From Microbacterium allomyrinae (GTDB lineage: Bacteria > Actinomycetota > Actinomycetes > Actinomycetales > Microbacteriaceae): 64,000 nt of DNA. Made by a program: the position numbers and the translations under genes. Every line of letters starts with the position of its first letter. Position 1 is the first letter of the stretch. The stretch is taken from assembly GCF_020682705.1 (NCBI RefSeq), contig NZ_JAGTTN010000002.1, positions 434,001-498,000 of the forward strand. The letters run 5' to 3'. This document shows positions 7,004 through 16,344 of this stretch, piece by piece. The notes below the pieces were generated by a model. The model was given only the letters and a program-made list of their open reading frames with translations. It ran no database searches and was not told where the DNA came from.

Positions 7004-9733
7004 GTGACTGTCAACGATCAGGATCCGTACTCGCAGGACCCGCTCGACAGCGATCCCGACGAGACGTCCGAGTGGCAGGAATCCCTGCAGCAGCTGGTGC
7101 AGGCCAAGGGTCACGGTCGAGGCCGCGAGATCATGCTGAGCCTGCTGCAGACCTCGCACGAGCTCCAGCTGAACGTGCCCCAGGTTCCGACGACGGATTA
7201 CATCAACACGATCTCACCCGACGCCGAACCGGAGTTCCCGGGCGACGAAGAGCTCGAGCGTCGGTACCGCCGCTGGATCCGCTGGAACGCCGCGGTCACG
7301 GTGCACCGCGCCCAGCGCCCCGGGATCGGCGTCGGCGGCCACATCTCGACGTACGCGTCTTCGGCGTCGTTGTACGAGGTGGGCTTCAACCACTTCTTCC
7401 GCGGGCTGGACGACCCCAACGGCGGCGACCAGATCTTCATCCAGGGCCACGCCTCGCCCGGCATCTACGCGCGATCGTTCCTCGAGGGCCGTCTGACCGA
7501 GACTCAGCTCGACGGATTCCGCCAGGAGAAGTCGAAGGCGCCCGACGGTATCCCGTCGTACCCGCACCCGCGTCTGATGCCGGACTATTGGCAGTTCCCG
7601 ACGGTCTCGATGGGCCTCGGCCCGATCAACGCCATCTACCAGGCGATGACGAACAAGTACCTCACGAACCGCGGCGTCAAAGACCTGTCGAACTCGCACG
7701 TGTGGGCGTTCCTCGGCGACGGCGAGATGGACGAGGTCGAAAGCCGCGGTCAGCTGCAGGTCGCGGCGAACGAGGGCCTCGACAACCTGACCTTCGTCGT
7801 CAACTGCAACCTGCAGCGTCTGGACGGCCCGGTTCGCGGCAACGGCAAGATCATCCAGGAGCTGGAGAGCTACTTCCGCGGTGCCGGCTGGAACGTCATC
7901 AAGGTGGTCTGGGGCAGCGGCTGGGACGAGCTGCTGGCCAAGGACACGGACGGTGCTCTCGTTCATCTGATGAACACCACCCCTGACGGCGACTTCCAGA
8001 CGTACCGTGCCGAGGACGGCGCGTTCATCCGCGAGCACTTCTTCGGCCGCGACGAGCGCACCGCTGCTCTGGTGAAGGACTGGTCGGACGAAGACATCTG
8101 GGGCAAGCTCCGCCGCGGAGGGCTGGACTACCGCAAGGTGTACGGCGCCTACAAGGCCGCCGCCGAGCACAAGGGTCAGCCCACCGTCATCCTCGCCAAG
8201 ACGATCAAGGGCTACGGTCTGGGTCACCACTTCGAGGGTCGCAACGCGACCCACCAGATGAAGAAGATGACCCTGCAGGACCTCAAGTACTTCCGCGACT
8301 CGATGCGCATCCCGATCTCGGACGCGCAGCTCGACGAGAACCCGTACCTGCCGCCGTACTACAACCCCGGCGGCAACGACGAGACGATCCAGTACATGCT
8401 GGAGCGCCGTCGAGCCCTCGGCGGTTTCCTGCCCGAGCGCCGCACCCACCACGTCGGCCTGCAGTTGCCCGGCGACGAGGCGTACGCGCTCCCCAAGAAG
8501 GGCTCGGGAACGCAGGAGATCGCCACCACCATGGCGTTCGTCCGACTCCTCAAGGACCTGCTGCGTGCGAAGGACTTCGGCCACCGCATCGTGCCGATCA
8601 TTCCCGACGAGGCGCGCACGTTCGGCATGGACGCGTACTTCCCGACGGCCAAGATCTACAACCCGCACGGCCAGAACTACACGTCCGTCGACCGTGAGCT
8701 GCTCCTCGCCTACAAGGAGAGCCCGCAGGGTCAGATCATCCACGTCGGCATCAACGAGGCCGGCGCCGTGGCGGCGTTCACCGCAACGGGCACGTCGTAC
8801 TCGACGCATGGCGAGCCGCTCATCCCGGTCTACGTCTTCTACTCGATGTTCGGCTTCCAGCGCACCGGCGACGCCCAGTGGGCCGCGGGAGACCAGATGG
8901 CGCGCGGCTTCATCATCGGCGCGACCGCAGGCCGCACCACGCTCACCGGTGAGGGTCTTCAGCACGCTGACGGTCATTCGCACCTTCTCGCGTCGACCAA
9001 CCCGGCCACGGTGTCGTACGACCCCGCCTACGGCTACGAGATCGCGCACATCGTTCGCTCGGGAATCGAGCGGATGTACGGTGGCAATCATCCCGACCCG
9101 AACGTCATGTACTACCTCACGGTCTACAACGAGCCGCTCGTGCAGCCGGCAGAGCCCGAGGGCGTGGACGTGGACGGCATCGTGCGCGGCATCCACCGGA
9201 TCTCGTCGTCCGAGGGCGAAGGCCCCCGCGCGCAGATCCTCGCGTCGGGCGTCGGCGTGCTCTGGGCCCATGAGGCGCAGCAGCTGCTCCGCGACGACTG
9301 GGGCGTCCAGGCCGACATCTGGTCGGTCACGTCGTGGACCGAGCTGCGCCGTGACGGCCTCGCCGCAGACGAGCACAACTTCCTCCACCCGCAGGACGAG
9401 CCGAAGACCGCCTACATCTCGGAGAAGCTCAAGGATACGGCAGGCCCCGTGGTCGCGGTGAGCGACTTCATGCACGCGGTGCAGGATCAGATCCGTCCGT
9501 GGGTGCCGGGACGCTTCGTCACGCTCGGCGCGGAAGGCTTCGGATTCTCCGACACACGTGCCGCCGCGCGTCGGTTCTTCAAGATCGATGGACCGTCGAT
9601 CGTCGTCCGCACGCTCCAGGCCCTCGCGGCCGACGGCGTCGTGGATGCGTCGCTCTCGGCCCAGGCGATCGAGAAGTACCGCCTTCACGACGTGACGGCC
9701 GGCACGAGCGGGAATGCGGGCGGCGAGAGCTGA
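7004..9733 (+). CDS. aceE: pyruvate dehydrogenase E1 component, homodimeric type
   Basis: A 909-residue thiamine-diphosphate enzyme that decarboxylates pyruvate and passes the acetyl group to the lipoyl E2 subunit, feeding acetyl-CoA to the TCA cycle and lipid synthesis. Length and layout match the single-chain E1 of actinobacteria and enterobacteria. The ThDP-binding motif starts at GDGE (238-241) and ends in NCN near 267-269. The regions [10 protein letters not shown] (about residue 110) and [14 protein letters not shown] are also typical. The GTG at 7004 has a GAAAGG ribosome-binding site; the frame is open further upstream without one. E2 and E3 genes are not in the window. The fatty-acid cluster starts 8 bases downstream, which fits a metabolic link through acetyl-CoA. 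Confidence 0.96.
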   Translation: MTVNDQDPYSQDPLDSDPDETSEWQESLQQLVQAKGHGRGREIMLSLLQTSHELQLNVPQVPTTDYINTISPDAEPEFPGDEELERRYRRWIRWNAAVTVHRAQRPGIGVGGHISTYASSASLYEVGFNHFFRGLDDPNGGDQIFIQGHASPGIYARSFLEGRLTETQLDGFRQEKSKAPDGIPSYPHPRLMPDYWQFPTVSMGLGPINAIYQAMTNKYLTNRGVKDLSNSHVWAFLGDGEMDEVESRGQLQVAANEGLDNLTFVVNCNLQRLDGPVRGNGKIIQELESYFRGAGWNVIKVVWGSGWDELLAKDTDGALVHLMNTTPDGDFQTYRAEDGAFIREHFFGRDERTAALVKDWSDEDIWGKLRRGGLDYRKVYGAYKAAAEHKGQPTVILAKTIKGYGLGHHFEGRNATHQMKKMTLQDLKYFRDSMRIPISDAQLDENPYLPPYYNPGGNDETIQYMLERRRALGGFLPERRTHHVGLQLPGDEAYALPKKGSGTQEIATTMAFVRLLKDLLRAKDFGHRIVPIIPDEARTFGMDAYFPTAKIYNPHGQNYTSVDRELLLAYKESPQGQIIHVGINEAGAVAAFTATGTSYSTHGEPLIPVYVFYSMFGFQRTGDAQWAAGDQMARGFIIGATAGRTTLTGEGLQHADGHSHLLASTNPATVSYDPAYGYEIAHIVRSGIERMYGGNHPDPNVMYYLTVYNEPLVQPAEPEGVDVDGIVRGIHRISSSEGEGPRAQILASGVGVLWAHEAQQLLRDDWGVQADIWSVTSWTELRRDGLAADEHNFLHPQDEPKTAYISEKLKDTAGPVVAVSDFMHAVQDQIRPWVPGRFVTLGAEGFGFSDTRAAARRFFKIDGPSIVVRTLQALAADGVVDASLSAQAIEKYRLHDVTAGTSGNAGGES

Positions 9734-9741
9734 AGCACCCG

Positions 9742-10962
9742 ATGCCCCCCTCTCCGGCCTCGATGGACAAGACCGAGACGCTCGCCTGGCTGCGACGCAT
9801 CTCGGGTGATATCGCGACGGTCACCATCAAGCGGCTCGAAGACACCCTGCCGTGGTACGCCGAGATGCCACCAGCCCGACGCTCTGCCGTCGGGCTGGTG
9901 GCCCAGGCGGGCATCACCTCATTCATCCAGTGGTACGAGGACCCAGCGTCGACTCCGTGGATCGCGTCCGACATCTTCGCCGCAGCGCCTCGCGAGCTCT
10001 TGCGGAGCGTCAGCCTGCAGCAGACGTTGCAGCTCATCCGCGTCACCGTCGAGGTGACCGAGGAGCGGGTGGCGGGCAAGGGCGAACACCTGCGCGAGGC
10101 GATACTGCTCTATTCGCGCGAGGTCGCCTTCGCCGCGGCCGACGTGTACGCCCGTGCAGCCGAGGCCCGCGGGCTCTGGGATGCGCGGCTCGAGGCGCTG
10201 GTCGTGGACTCGATCCTGACCGGCGAAGCCGATGAGGAACTTCCCAGCCGCATCGCCGCCCTCGGCTGGCACGGCCACGGCGAGGTCGCCGTCCTCGTCG
10301 GAACGACTCCCCCGCAGTTCGACGTCGACCAGCTGCGCCGGACCGCGCGCAAACTCGGCGTCGATGTGCTGATCGGGGTGCAGGGCTCACGCCTGGTGCT
10401 CGTGGTGGGGCGCTCCGAGCAGTCCGCCCGAGCCGAGGATTCGGCATCCGATCTGCCGTTCGGTGAGATCGCGCGCCGACTCGAGCCCGGCTTCGGCAGC
10501 GGCTTCCTCGTGCTCGGCTCGACGGTGCCGGCGCTCGTCGATGCGGGTCAGAGTGCCCGTGCCGCACTGGCCGGGTTCGCCGTGGCACGTGCATGGCGCC
10601 ACGCTCCCCGTCCGGTGGAGGCCGATGACCTGCTGCCCGAGCGAGCTCTCGCGGGCGACCCGCTCGCCAAGCAGACGCTGGTGGAGCGCATCTACCGGCC
10701 CCTGCAGGCGCACAGCGCCGACCTCGTCGCGACGCTGTGGGCCTATCTCGACAACGGCCGCTCGCTCGAGGCGACCGCGCGCGAGCTCTTCGTGCATCCG
10801 AACACGGTGCGGTACCGCCTCAAGCGCGTCTCCGAAGTCATCGGCTGGGATGCGACGGGGCCGCGTGAGGCGCTGATTCTGCAGACCGCCCTGATCCTGG
10901 GATCGATCGGCACGGATGCGACCCGTCGACGTCCGCCGGCGATGCGACGCGGCCCGGCCTGA
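9742..10962 (+). CDS. fasR: PucR-type regulator, FasR-like activator of fab genes
   Basis: A 406-residue regulator with the C-terminal PucR helix-turn-helix (residues about 330-390, including TARELFVHPNTVRYRLKRV). The N-terminal part is a long ligand-sensing region without a named domain. It starts 8 bases after aceE and precedes fabD. The same position is held in Streptomyces coelicolor by FasR, a protein of this family that activates the fabD-fabH-acpP-fabF operon. By synteny and architecture it should bind the fabD upstream region. It is not homologous to the TetR-type FasR of Corynebacterium. The ATG at 9742 is taken as start; another at 9763 is possible. Confidence 0.8.
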   Translation: MPPSPASMDKTETLAWLRRISGDIATVTIKRLEDTLPWYAEMPPARRSAVGLVAQAGITSFIQWYEDPASTPWIASDIFAAAPRELLRSVSLQQTLQLIRVTVEVTEERVAGKGEHLREAILLYSREVAFAAADVYARAAEARGLWDARLEALVVDSILTGEADEELPSRIAALGWHGHGEVAVLVGTTPPQFDVDQLRRTARKLGVDVLIGVQGSRLVLVVGRSEQSARAEDSASDLPFGEIARRLEPGFGSGFLVLGSTVPALVDAGQSARAALAGFAVARAWRHAPRPVEADDLLPERALAGDPLAKQTLVERIYRPLQAHSADLVATLWAYLDNGRSLEATARELFVHPNTVRYRLKRVSEVIGWDATGPREALILQTALILGSIGTDATRRRPPAMRRGPA

Positions 10963-10970
10963 CTCACAGC

Positions 10971-11056
10971 GTTCTGGCGCAGACCCGTTGTAGCCGCGAT
11001 GGTGTGTGGAGCTCGCACAAAGCCTTTTCGGATTCTTGTGACGATGTCGCCAGAAC
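10971..11056. promoter_or_regulatory. candidate FasR operator region upstream of fabD
   Basis: The 124 bases between fasR and fabD hold two dyads. A nine-base inverted repeat is split far apart: GTTCTGGCG at 10971-10979 and CGCCAGAAC at 11048-11056. A TGTG-N7-CACA dyad lies at 11005-11019, centred on GAGCTC. Either could bind the regulator encoded next door; this is inference from position and symmetry. Confidence 0.3.
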
Positions 11057-11074
11057 CTGTCGCCTGATCCTTGG

Positions 11075-11080
11075 CAGGAT
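11075..11080 (+). promoter_or_regulatory. possible leaderless -10 box of fabD
   Basis: CAGGAT lies exactly six bases before the GTG at 11087; the spacer GGAAAA could also act as a weak ribosome-binding site. Confidence 0.3.
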
Positions 11081-11086
11081 GGAAAA

Positions 11087-11998
11087 GTGCGAATTGCGGT
11101 CTTCCCCGGACAGGGCTCCCAGTCCCCCGGCTTCCTGACACCCTGGCTCGACGTCCACGGCGCCGCCCAGCGGCTCGAGGCCTACTCGGATTGGTCCGGT
11201 GTCGACCTCGTCGCGGCGGGCACCGAATGGGATGCCGACCAGATCCGTGACACGCAGGTCGCGCAGCCCTTGATCGTGGCCGCGAGCCTGCTCTCGTGGA
11301 ACGCGCTGACGGATCGCTCGACGATCGCCGGTGTCGCGGGCCACTCGGTGGGCGAATTCGCCGCCGCAGCCGCCGCGGGAATCCTGAGCGAGCAGGATGC
11401 TCTCACTCTGGTGGGCATCCGCGGCCGGGCGATGGCCGAGGCCGCAGCCATCGAGCAGACCGGAATGAGTGCCGTCATCGGTGGCGACGAGTCGGCCATC
11501 CTGACGCGACTCGCCGAACTGGATCTCTCGCCCGCGAACTACAACGGCGGCGGCCAGCTCGTCGTCGCCGGTGCGCTCGACGCGCTCCAGGCGCTCACCG
11601 CAGAACCCGTCGCCGGCACTCGCGTGATCCCGCTCCAGGTCGCCGGCGCCTTCCACACCCGCTTCATGACCCCCGCCGTCGAGACGCTTCGCGCCGCTGC
11701 GGCCGAGGTTGCGGCATCCGATCCCACCCTCACGGTGTGGAGCAATCGCGACGGTGCCGCCGTGCCGTCGGGCGATGCCTTCGTCGGCTTCCTGGTGGAT
11801 CAGGTCGCCTCTCCGGTCCGCTGGGATCTCTGCATGGCGTCTTTCGCCGAGGCCGGGGTCTCGGGCATCGTGGAGCTGTCACCTGCAGGAACCCTGACCG
11901 GGCTCGCGAAGCGCGCGTTGCGCGGCGTGCCCGCCGTCGCCGTCAAGACCCCCGACGACCTGCAGGCGGCTGCCGCCCTGCTCGCCGCCGACGCCTGA
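11087..11998 (+). CDS. fabD: malonyl-CoA:ACP transacylase
   Basis: A 303-residue cytoplasmic enzyme that moves malonyl groups from CoA to acyl carrier protein, the committed loading step of type II fatty-acid synthesis. Visible motifs are GQGSQ near residue 8, the nucleophile elbow GHSVGE with Ser87, and the general-base His190 in AGAFHTRFM. The length is normal. GTG is used as start. It is followed after 15 bases by fabH, then acpP and fabF, the standard actinobacterial order; the upstream gene encodes the likely activator. Confidence 0.96.
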   Translation: MRIAVFPGQGSQSPGFLTPWLDVHGAAQRLEAYSDWSGVDLVAAGTEWDADQIRDTQVAQPLIVAASLLSWNALTDRSTIAGVAGHSVGEFAAAAAAGILSEQDALTLVGIRGRAMAEAAAIEQTGMSAVIGGDESAILTRLAELDLSPANYNGGGQLVVAGALDALQALTAEPVAGTRVIPLQVAGAFHTRFMTPAVETLRAAAAEVAASDPTLTVWSNRDGAAVPSGDAFVGFLVDQVASPVRWDLCMASFAEAGVSGIVELSPAGTLTGLAKRALRGVPAVAVKTPDDLQAAAALLAADA

Positions 11999-12013
11999 CC
12001 GGAGAATCTCCCC

Positions 12014-13015
12014 ATGACCCCCACCCTCGTCCAGCCCACCGGGCCCGCGCACACCCGCATCTACGCCTACGGCGCCGCCCGCGGCGAGATCGCGGTACCC
12101 AACGAGGACCTCGTCGGCCCGATCGACTCCAGCGATGAGTGGATCCGTCAGCGCACCGGTATCGTCACGCGCACTCGCGCAGTCCCCGAGACCGATGCGA
12201 TCGATCTCGCGACGGATGCCGCGCGCGAGGCGATCGAGCGCTCCGGTGTCGACCCGGCCCTGGTGGACGCGGTCATCGTCGCCACGATCAGCAACCCGAA
12301 GCAGACCCCCTCGGTGTCGGCCATCGTCGCCGATCGCGTCGGCGCGAACCCGGCGGCGGCCTACGACATCAACGCCGCGTGCGCAGGATTCGCCTACGGC
12401 GTCGCGCAGGCCGACGCATTGATCCGCGCCGGCGTCTCGCACTACGCGCTCGTCATCGGCACCGAGAAGCTGAGTGACGTCGTCGACCCGACCGATCGCA
12501 GCATCTCATTCCTTCTCGCCGACGGCGCGGGAGCTGTTGTCATCGGCCCCAGCGACACTCCGGGCATCGGACCCACGGTCTGGGGTTCCGACGGATCGAA
12601 GGCCGACGCCGTCGGCATGAACCACACCCTCACGGAATTCCGCGACGGCAAGGCGCCGTGGCCGACGCTGCGGCAGGAGGGCCCCACGGTCTTCCGCTGG
12701 GCCGTGTGGGAGATGGTCAAGGTCGCCCGTCAGGCTCTCGAGGCCGCGGGGATCGAGGCATCCGATCTTGCGGCGTTCGTTCCTCACCAGGCCAACATGC
12801 GGATCATCGACGAGTTCGCCAAGCAACTCGGCCTGCCCGACACGGTGGTGGTCGGCCGCGACATCGAGACGACGGGCAACACGTCGGCCGCCTCCATTCC
12901 GCTCGCGACCCACCGCCTGCTCCAGGAGCATCCCGAACTCAGCGGTGGACTCGCGCTTCAGATCGGCTTCGGCGCCGGACTCGTGTTCGGTGCGCAGGTG
13001 GTCGTGCTCCCCTGA
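12014..13015 (+). CDS. fabH: beta-ketoacyl-ACP synthase III
   Basis: A 333-residue condensing enzyme that starts fatty-acid chains by joining an acyl-CoA primer to malonyl-ACP; in actinobacteria it often prefers the branched primers that give iso and anteiso fatty acids. The catalytic triad is visible: Cys123 in NAACAGF, His258 in VPHQANMRI and Asn289 in TGNTSAASIP. The ATG follows a GGAGAA ribosome-binding site. It sits between fabD and acpP on the same strand. Confidence 0.96.
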   Translation: MTPTLVQPTGPAHTRIYAYGAARGEIAVPNEDLVGPIDSSDEWIRQRTGIVTRTRAVPETDAIDLATDAAREAIERSGVDPALVDAVIVATISNPKQTPSVSAIVADRVGANPAAAYDINAACAGFAYGVAQADALIRAGVSHYALVIGTEKLSDVVDPTDRSISFLLADGAGAVVIGPSDTPGIGPTVWGSDGSKADAVGMNHTLTEFRDGKAPWPTLRQEGPTVFRWAVWEMVKVARQALEAAGIEASDLAAFVPHQANMRIIDEFAKQLGLPDTVVVGRDIETTGNTSAASIPLATHRLLQEHPELSGGLALQIGFGAGLVFGAQVVVLP

Positions 13016-13033
13016 CCGGGCGAGGCCCGACCA

Positions 13034-13039
13034 TAGACT
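13034..13039 (+). promoter_or_regulatory. -10 box of an internal acpP promoter
   Basis: TAGACT lies about 50 bases before acpP, with TGACC-like bases about 16 upstream. An extra promoter here would help raise acyl carrier protein above the other enzymes of the operon. Confidence 0.3.
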
Positions 13040-13089
13040 GAGACCCGGCCCGTTCGGGCTCGCGAACCCCTAAGAAACAGGAGAAACCC

Positions 13090-13338
13090 ATGGCATTCAC
13101 CAGCGAAGAGGTCCTCGCCGGACTCGCCGAGCTCATCACGGACGAGACGGGGATCTCGGCTGACGAGGTCGCACTCGAGAAGTCGTTCACCGACGACCTC
13201 GACATCGACTCGATCTCGATGATGACCATCGTCGTCAACGCCGAAGAGAAGTTCGGCGTCACCATTCCCGACGACGAGGTGAAGAACCTCAAGACCGTCG
13301 GCGACGCCGTCAGCTACATCGCGTCCAACCAGGCGTAG
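13090..13338 (+). CDS. acpP: acyl carrier protein
   Basis: An 82-residue, very acidic protein that carries the growing acyl chain on a phosphopantetheine arm. The attachment serine is Ser41 in DIDSISM, a small departure from the commoner DSLD motif but usual in actinobacteria. An AGGAGA ribosome-binding site precedes the ATG. A perfect hairpin directly after the stop separates it from fabF. Confidence 0.96.
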   Translation: MAFTSEEVLAGLAELITDETGISADEVALEKSFTDDLDIDSISMMTIVVNAEEKFGVTIPDDEVKNLKTVGDAVSYIASNQA

Positions 13339-13344
13339 TAACTC

Positions 13345-13370
13345 CCGGTGGGGGCCGAGGCCCCCACCGG
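13345..13370 (+). terminator. hairpin between acpP and fabF
   Basis: A perfect 12-base-pair G/C stem (CCGGTGGGGGCC paired with its complement) with almost no loop starts 6 bases after the acpP stop. No T-run follows. It may partly end transcription or protect the 3' end of an abundant acpP message. Confidence 0.55.
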
Positions 13371-13394
13371 CACACCCCAATGAGGATTCAACCC

Positions 13395-14633
13395 ATGACC
13401 AACTCCCGCATCGTCGTCACCGGCATCGGGGCGTCGTCGCCGATCGGCGGCACCGCACCCGACAGCTGGTCCGCCCTGCTCGAGGGCGTCTCCGGCGCTC
13501 GCACGCTCGAGTACGACTGGGTGGAGAAGTACCAGCTCCCGGTCACCTTCGCCGCCGAGGCGAAGGTGCGGCCCGACACCGTGCTCGATCGACCGATCGC
13601 CAAGCGATTGGATCCTTCTTCGCAGTTCGCTCTCGTCGCCGCGAAAGAGGCGTGGGCCGATGCCGGCAGCCCGGAGGTCGACCCCGAGCGCCTGGGCGTC
13701 GACTTCGCCACCGGAATCGGCGGTCTGCACACCCTGCTCGATGGGTGGGACACCCTGCGCGAGAAGGGTCCTCGCCGGGTGATGCCGATGACGGTGCCGA
13801 TGCTCATGCCCAACGCGGCCGCCGGCAACCTCTCCCTGCACTTCGGAGCCCGTGCGTACGCCCGGACTGTCGCGAGCGCATGCGCGTCGAGCACCGAGTC
13901 CATCGTCAACGCCGTCGAGCACCTGCGTGCGGGGCTGGCCGATGTCGTGATCGCGGGCGGAACCGAGTCGGTGATCCACCCCGTCACGATCGCCGCGTTC
14001 TCGTCGATGCAGGCGCTCTCCAAGCGCAACGACGACCCCGCCACCGCGTCGCGCCCGGGCAGCATAGATCGCGACGGCTTCGTGATGGGCGAGGGCGCAG
14101 CCGTGCTGATCCTCGAGACCGAGGAGCACGCTCGCGCTCGTGGCGCGAAGATCTACGCGGCCGTGGTCGGCGGCGGCGTGACCGCGGACTCGTACCACAT
14201 CACGGCCAACGACCCGGATGGACTCGGCGCGGCACGCGCGGTGCGGATGGCGCTCGAGATGGCGGATGCTTCGCCCGACGACGTCACGCACATCAACGCG
14301 CACGCCACCTCGACCCCGGTCGGCGACCCCAACGAGTACCAGGCGCTGCGCGCGGTCTTCGGCGCCCGCGTAGACGAGATCCCCGTCTCGGCGACGAAGG
14401 CTTCGACCGGGCATCTGCTCGGCGGCACCGGCGCGCTCGAGGCGATCTTCACGATCCTCGCGCTCCGCGATCGTGTCGCTCCCCCGACGATCAACATCTC
14501 GACGCCCGACCCCGAGGTGCCGTTCCGGCTCACCGGGGCACCGGTCCCCCTCGGCGATGGAGATCAGCTGGCCATCAGCAACTCGTTCGGCTTCGGCGGC
14601 CACAACGCTGTCGCAGCCTTCGCATCGGTCTGA
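13395..14633 (+). CDS. fabF: beta-ketoacyl-ACP synthase II
   Basis: A 412-residue condensing enzyme (FabF/KasA type) that elongates acyl-ACP with malonyl-ACP. The catalytic residues are Cys163 in SACASSTES, His303 in NAHATSTPVGD and His340 in GHLLGGTG, which is the standard Cys-His-His triad of this subgroup. The ATG at 13395 is chosen over one 15 bases upstream because an AGGA ribosome-binding site sits at the correct distance and the product then begins MTNSRIVVTG, like its relatives. It closes the fab operon and is followed by a terminator. Confidence 0.95.
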   Translation: MTNSRIVVTGIGASSPIGGTAPDSWSALLEGVSGARTLEYDWVEKYQLPVTFAAEAKVRPDTVLDRPIAKRLDPSSQFALVAAKEAWADAGSPEVDPERLGVDFATGIGGLHTLLDGWDTLREKGPRRVMPMTVPMLMPNAAAGNLSLHFGARAYARTVASACASSTESIVNAVEHLRAGLADVVIAGGTESVIHPVTIAAFSSMQALSKRNDDPATASRPGSIDRDGFVMGEGAAVLILETEEHARARGAKIYAAVVGGGVTADSYHITANDPDGLGAARAVRMALEMADASPDDVTHINAHATSTPVGDPNEYQALRAVFGARVDEIPVSATKASTGHLLGGTGALEAIFTILALRDRVAPPTINISTPDPEVPFRLTGAPVPLGDGDQLAISNSFGFGGHNAVAAFASV

Positions 14634-14681
14634 CGCGCGACACTTCGACCATGACACGCGCGCGGGCGCGTGCACATACGA

Positions 14682-14712
14682 AGACGCCCCCGGGAAGCCA
14701 CCGGGGGCGTCT
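14682..14712 (+). terminator. terminator of fab operon
   Basis: A perfect 12-base-pair stem (AGACGCCCCCGG and its complement) with a seven-base loop lies about 50 bases after fabF. The 150 bases from here to the DUF3145 stop show nothing else. Confidence 0.75.
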
Positions 14713-14866
14713 GTCGTGTCAGGCGGTGATTCGCTGTCCCGCTGCCCGGGATTCATGGCCTCCGAGCCTCGGTAGTGGCGCCTCTGCCGCCTGCGTCTGT
14801 GTGTCTGGATACACTCCTTCGTCGCTCCTCGAGAACCGATCGGTGAATCAGACCCTGTAACCCGGC

Positions 14867-15370
14867 TCAGCCGACCTTGTGGAGCCAGACCACCCGGGCG
14901 TCGTCGCTCGCGTGCCGGAATGGTTCGAGTTCTTCATCCCAGGCAGCCCCGAGGGCCACCTGCAGCTCTCGGTGAAGCTCGACGGGGTTGCCGCCCGCGA
15001 CATCCATGGCATAACGGATGCGGTCCTCGCCGACCACGACGTTGCCCGCGGTATCGGTCTGGGCGTAGTGGATGCCGAGGCCGGGCGTGTGCAGCCACCG
15101 TCCACCGTCGCTGCGCGGTGTGGGATCCTCGCTCACTTCGAACCGCAGGTGCTCCCAGCCGCGGATCGCGGTGGCGAGGGCGGCACCCGTGCCCGCCGGG
15201 CCTTCCCAATAGAACTCGCTGCGGCGGCTGCCGGTGAGGACGGGCTGTTCCGTCCAGTCGAAGCTCACCGCGCGCCCGAGAGCGCGTCCTACCGCCCACT
15301 CCAAGTGGGGGCACAACGCTCGTGGCGCGGAGTGAATATAGATCACTCCACGCGCCTGTGGTGTCGCCAT
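14867..15370 (-). CDS. DUF3145 domain-containing protein
   Basis: A 167-residue protein of the actinobacteria-specific DUF3145 family. Diagnostic stretches are RGVIYIHSAPRALCPHLEWA at the start, SEFYWEGPAGTG in the middle and the acidic helical segment before VVWLHKV at the end. The function is unknown. It has no signal peptide or membrane segment, so it is cytoplasmic. The ATG at 15370 has a GGAGAG ribosome-binding site; an upstream in-frame start lacks one. It is often found close to fatty-acid genes in relatives, as here, but a link is not shown. Confidence 0.85.
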   Translation of the reverse strand: MATPQARGVIYIHSAPRALCPHLEWAVGRALGRAVSFDWTEQPVLTGSRRSEFYWEGPAGTGAALATAIRGWEHLRFEVSEDPTPRSDGGRWLHTPGLGIHYAQTDTAGNVVVGEDRIRYAMDVAGGNPVELHRELQVALGAAWDEELEPFRHASDDARVVWLHKVG

Positions 15371-15458
15371 GATCTCTCCGTTCGTCAGGTGCGTCTTCCC
15401 CAACGACCTGAAACGGGCTCACGGCGTGCTCTTCGGTTGTGCTGCCGCCATTATCGCC

Positions 15459-15502
15459 GAGAGGGCGGCGAAATCACAAGAGTGTGATTCCGCCGCCCTC
15501 TC
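15459..15502 (-). terminator. terminator of oxygenase gene
   Basis: A 20-base-pair stem with one mismatch and a four-base AGAG loop lies just past the stop of the oxygenase gene and upstream of DUF3145 on the same strand. Confidence 0.65.
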
Positions 15503-15520
15503 GAATCTGCGTGTCGCGGC

Positions 15521-16294
15521 TCAGGCCTCACTCATCGCCTGGACCTCGACCTGGCCCTTGGCTGCGTAGTACGCGGCGCGTGCGGCGTCCTTGCGCGCCT
15601 GCTCGGCGTAGCCGGCGTCGAGCACGTCCTGGGGGACCTCGACGCTCTCGATCTTGTTCACTCCGTTGTACTTCTCGATGTACGCGTCGAGTTCGGGGCC
15701 GGACGTCCACGAGGTGATGAGGCAGTAGCGCGGTTCGTCGCCCACGTGGGTGGCGGCGTGCCAGAGGCGCTGCGTGTCGATGATCAGCTGCGCGCCCGCG
15801 GGAAGCGCGATACGCACCTCGCCCGCGGGGTCGGTGCGGTTCTCGCGGAGCACGAAGAAGCTGTCCTTGTCGTCGCTCAGGTTGAAGAAGCCACGGACGA
15901 CCCAGCCGGTGCCGTCGGGGTTGAGGCGATTGTTGTCGTCCTGGTGCAGGTTGTAGAGGCACTCGCCGTAGGGCGTCGGCTGCAGTTCGATGACGCGGCA
16001 GCGCCCGACGTTGGCGCCAGGCTCCTGCGCGCGGCGCGTGAGGTTCGGGGCCTTCTCGACCTGGGATTCGATCCAGACGCCGTCCTTGTCGGTGCGCGGC
16101 GGCTTGTGGTTCCAGAATCCGTTGCACTCGATGTCGCCGAAGGCGCTGGCCAGCGGCGCGAAGCGCGTGTCGCCGGAGGACTTCCAGTCGTTGTACTCGA
16201 TATCGAGCCACTCTTTGGGATCGAGCTCTTGGTTGTAGCGGTCGAGGACGACATAGCCGGTCTCTTCGAGAGCGGCAGACTTGATGTAACCCAT
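15521..16294 (-). CDS. putative 2-oxoglutarate/Fe(II)-dependent oxygenase
   Basis: A 257-residue soluble protein whose spacing of key residues fits the Fe(II)/2-oxoglutarate oxygenase fold. Metal ligands His117 and Asp119 (HQD) come first, distal His179 (LWHAATH) about 60 residues later, and Arg189 ten residues on, ready to bind 2-oxoglutarate. Small polar residues and the segment ending in RYCLITSW fit strands of the double-stranded beta helix. The C-terminal 45 residues form an Ala/Glu-rich helix. I do not recognise the substrate; an amino-acid or siderophore-precursor hydroxylase is possible. The ATG at 16294 has an AAAGG ribosome-binding site. Upstream lies an iron-regulator box, so expression should rise under iron limitation. 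The fold call is inferred from motifs only. Confidence 0.6.
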   Translation of the reverse strand: MGYIKSAALEETGYVVLDRYNQELDPKEWLDIEYNDWKSSGDTRFAPLASAFGDIECNGFWNHKPPRTDKDGVWIESQVEKAPNLTRRAQEPGANVGRCRVIELQPTPYGECLYNLHQDDNNRLNPDGTGWVVRGFFNLSDDKDSFFVLRENRTDPAGEVRIALPAGAQLIIDTQRLWHAATHVGDEPRYCLITSWTSGPELDAYIEKYNGVNKIESVEVPQDVLDAGYAEQARKDAARAAYYAAKGQVEVQAMSEA

Positions 16295-16344
16295 GAGGTG
16301 GATCAGCCTTTCGTAGGGAGCCAGCACGTTTTAACAGGCTCAAC

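Noticed and set aside
7214..9688. An 824-codon open frame antisense to aceE
   Set aside because: It is a mirror of a strongly G/C-biased gene on the other strand. Its product is Arg/Val/Asp-rich without domains, and aceE is certain.
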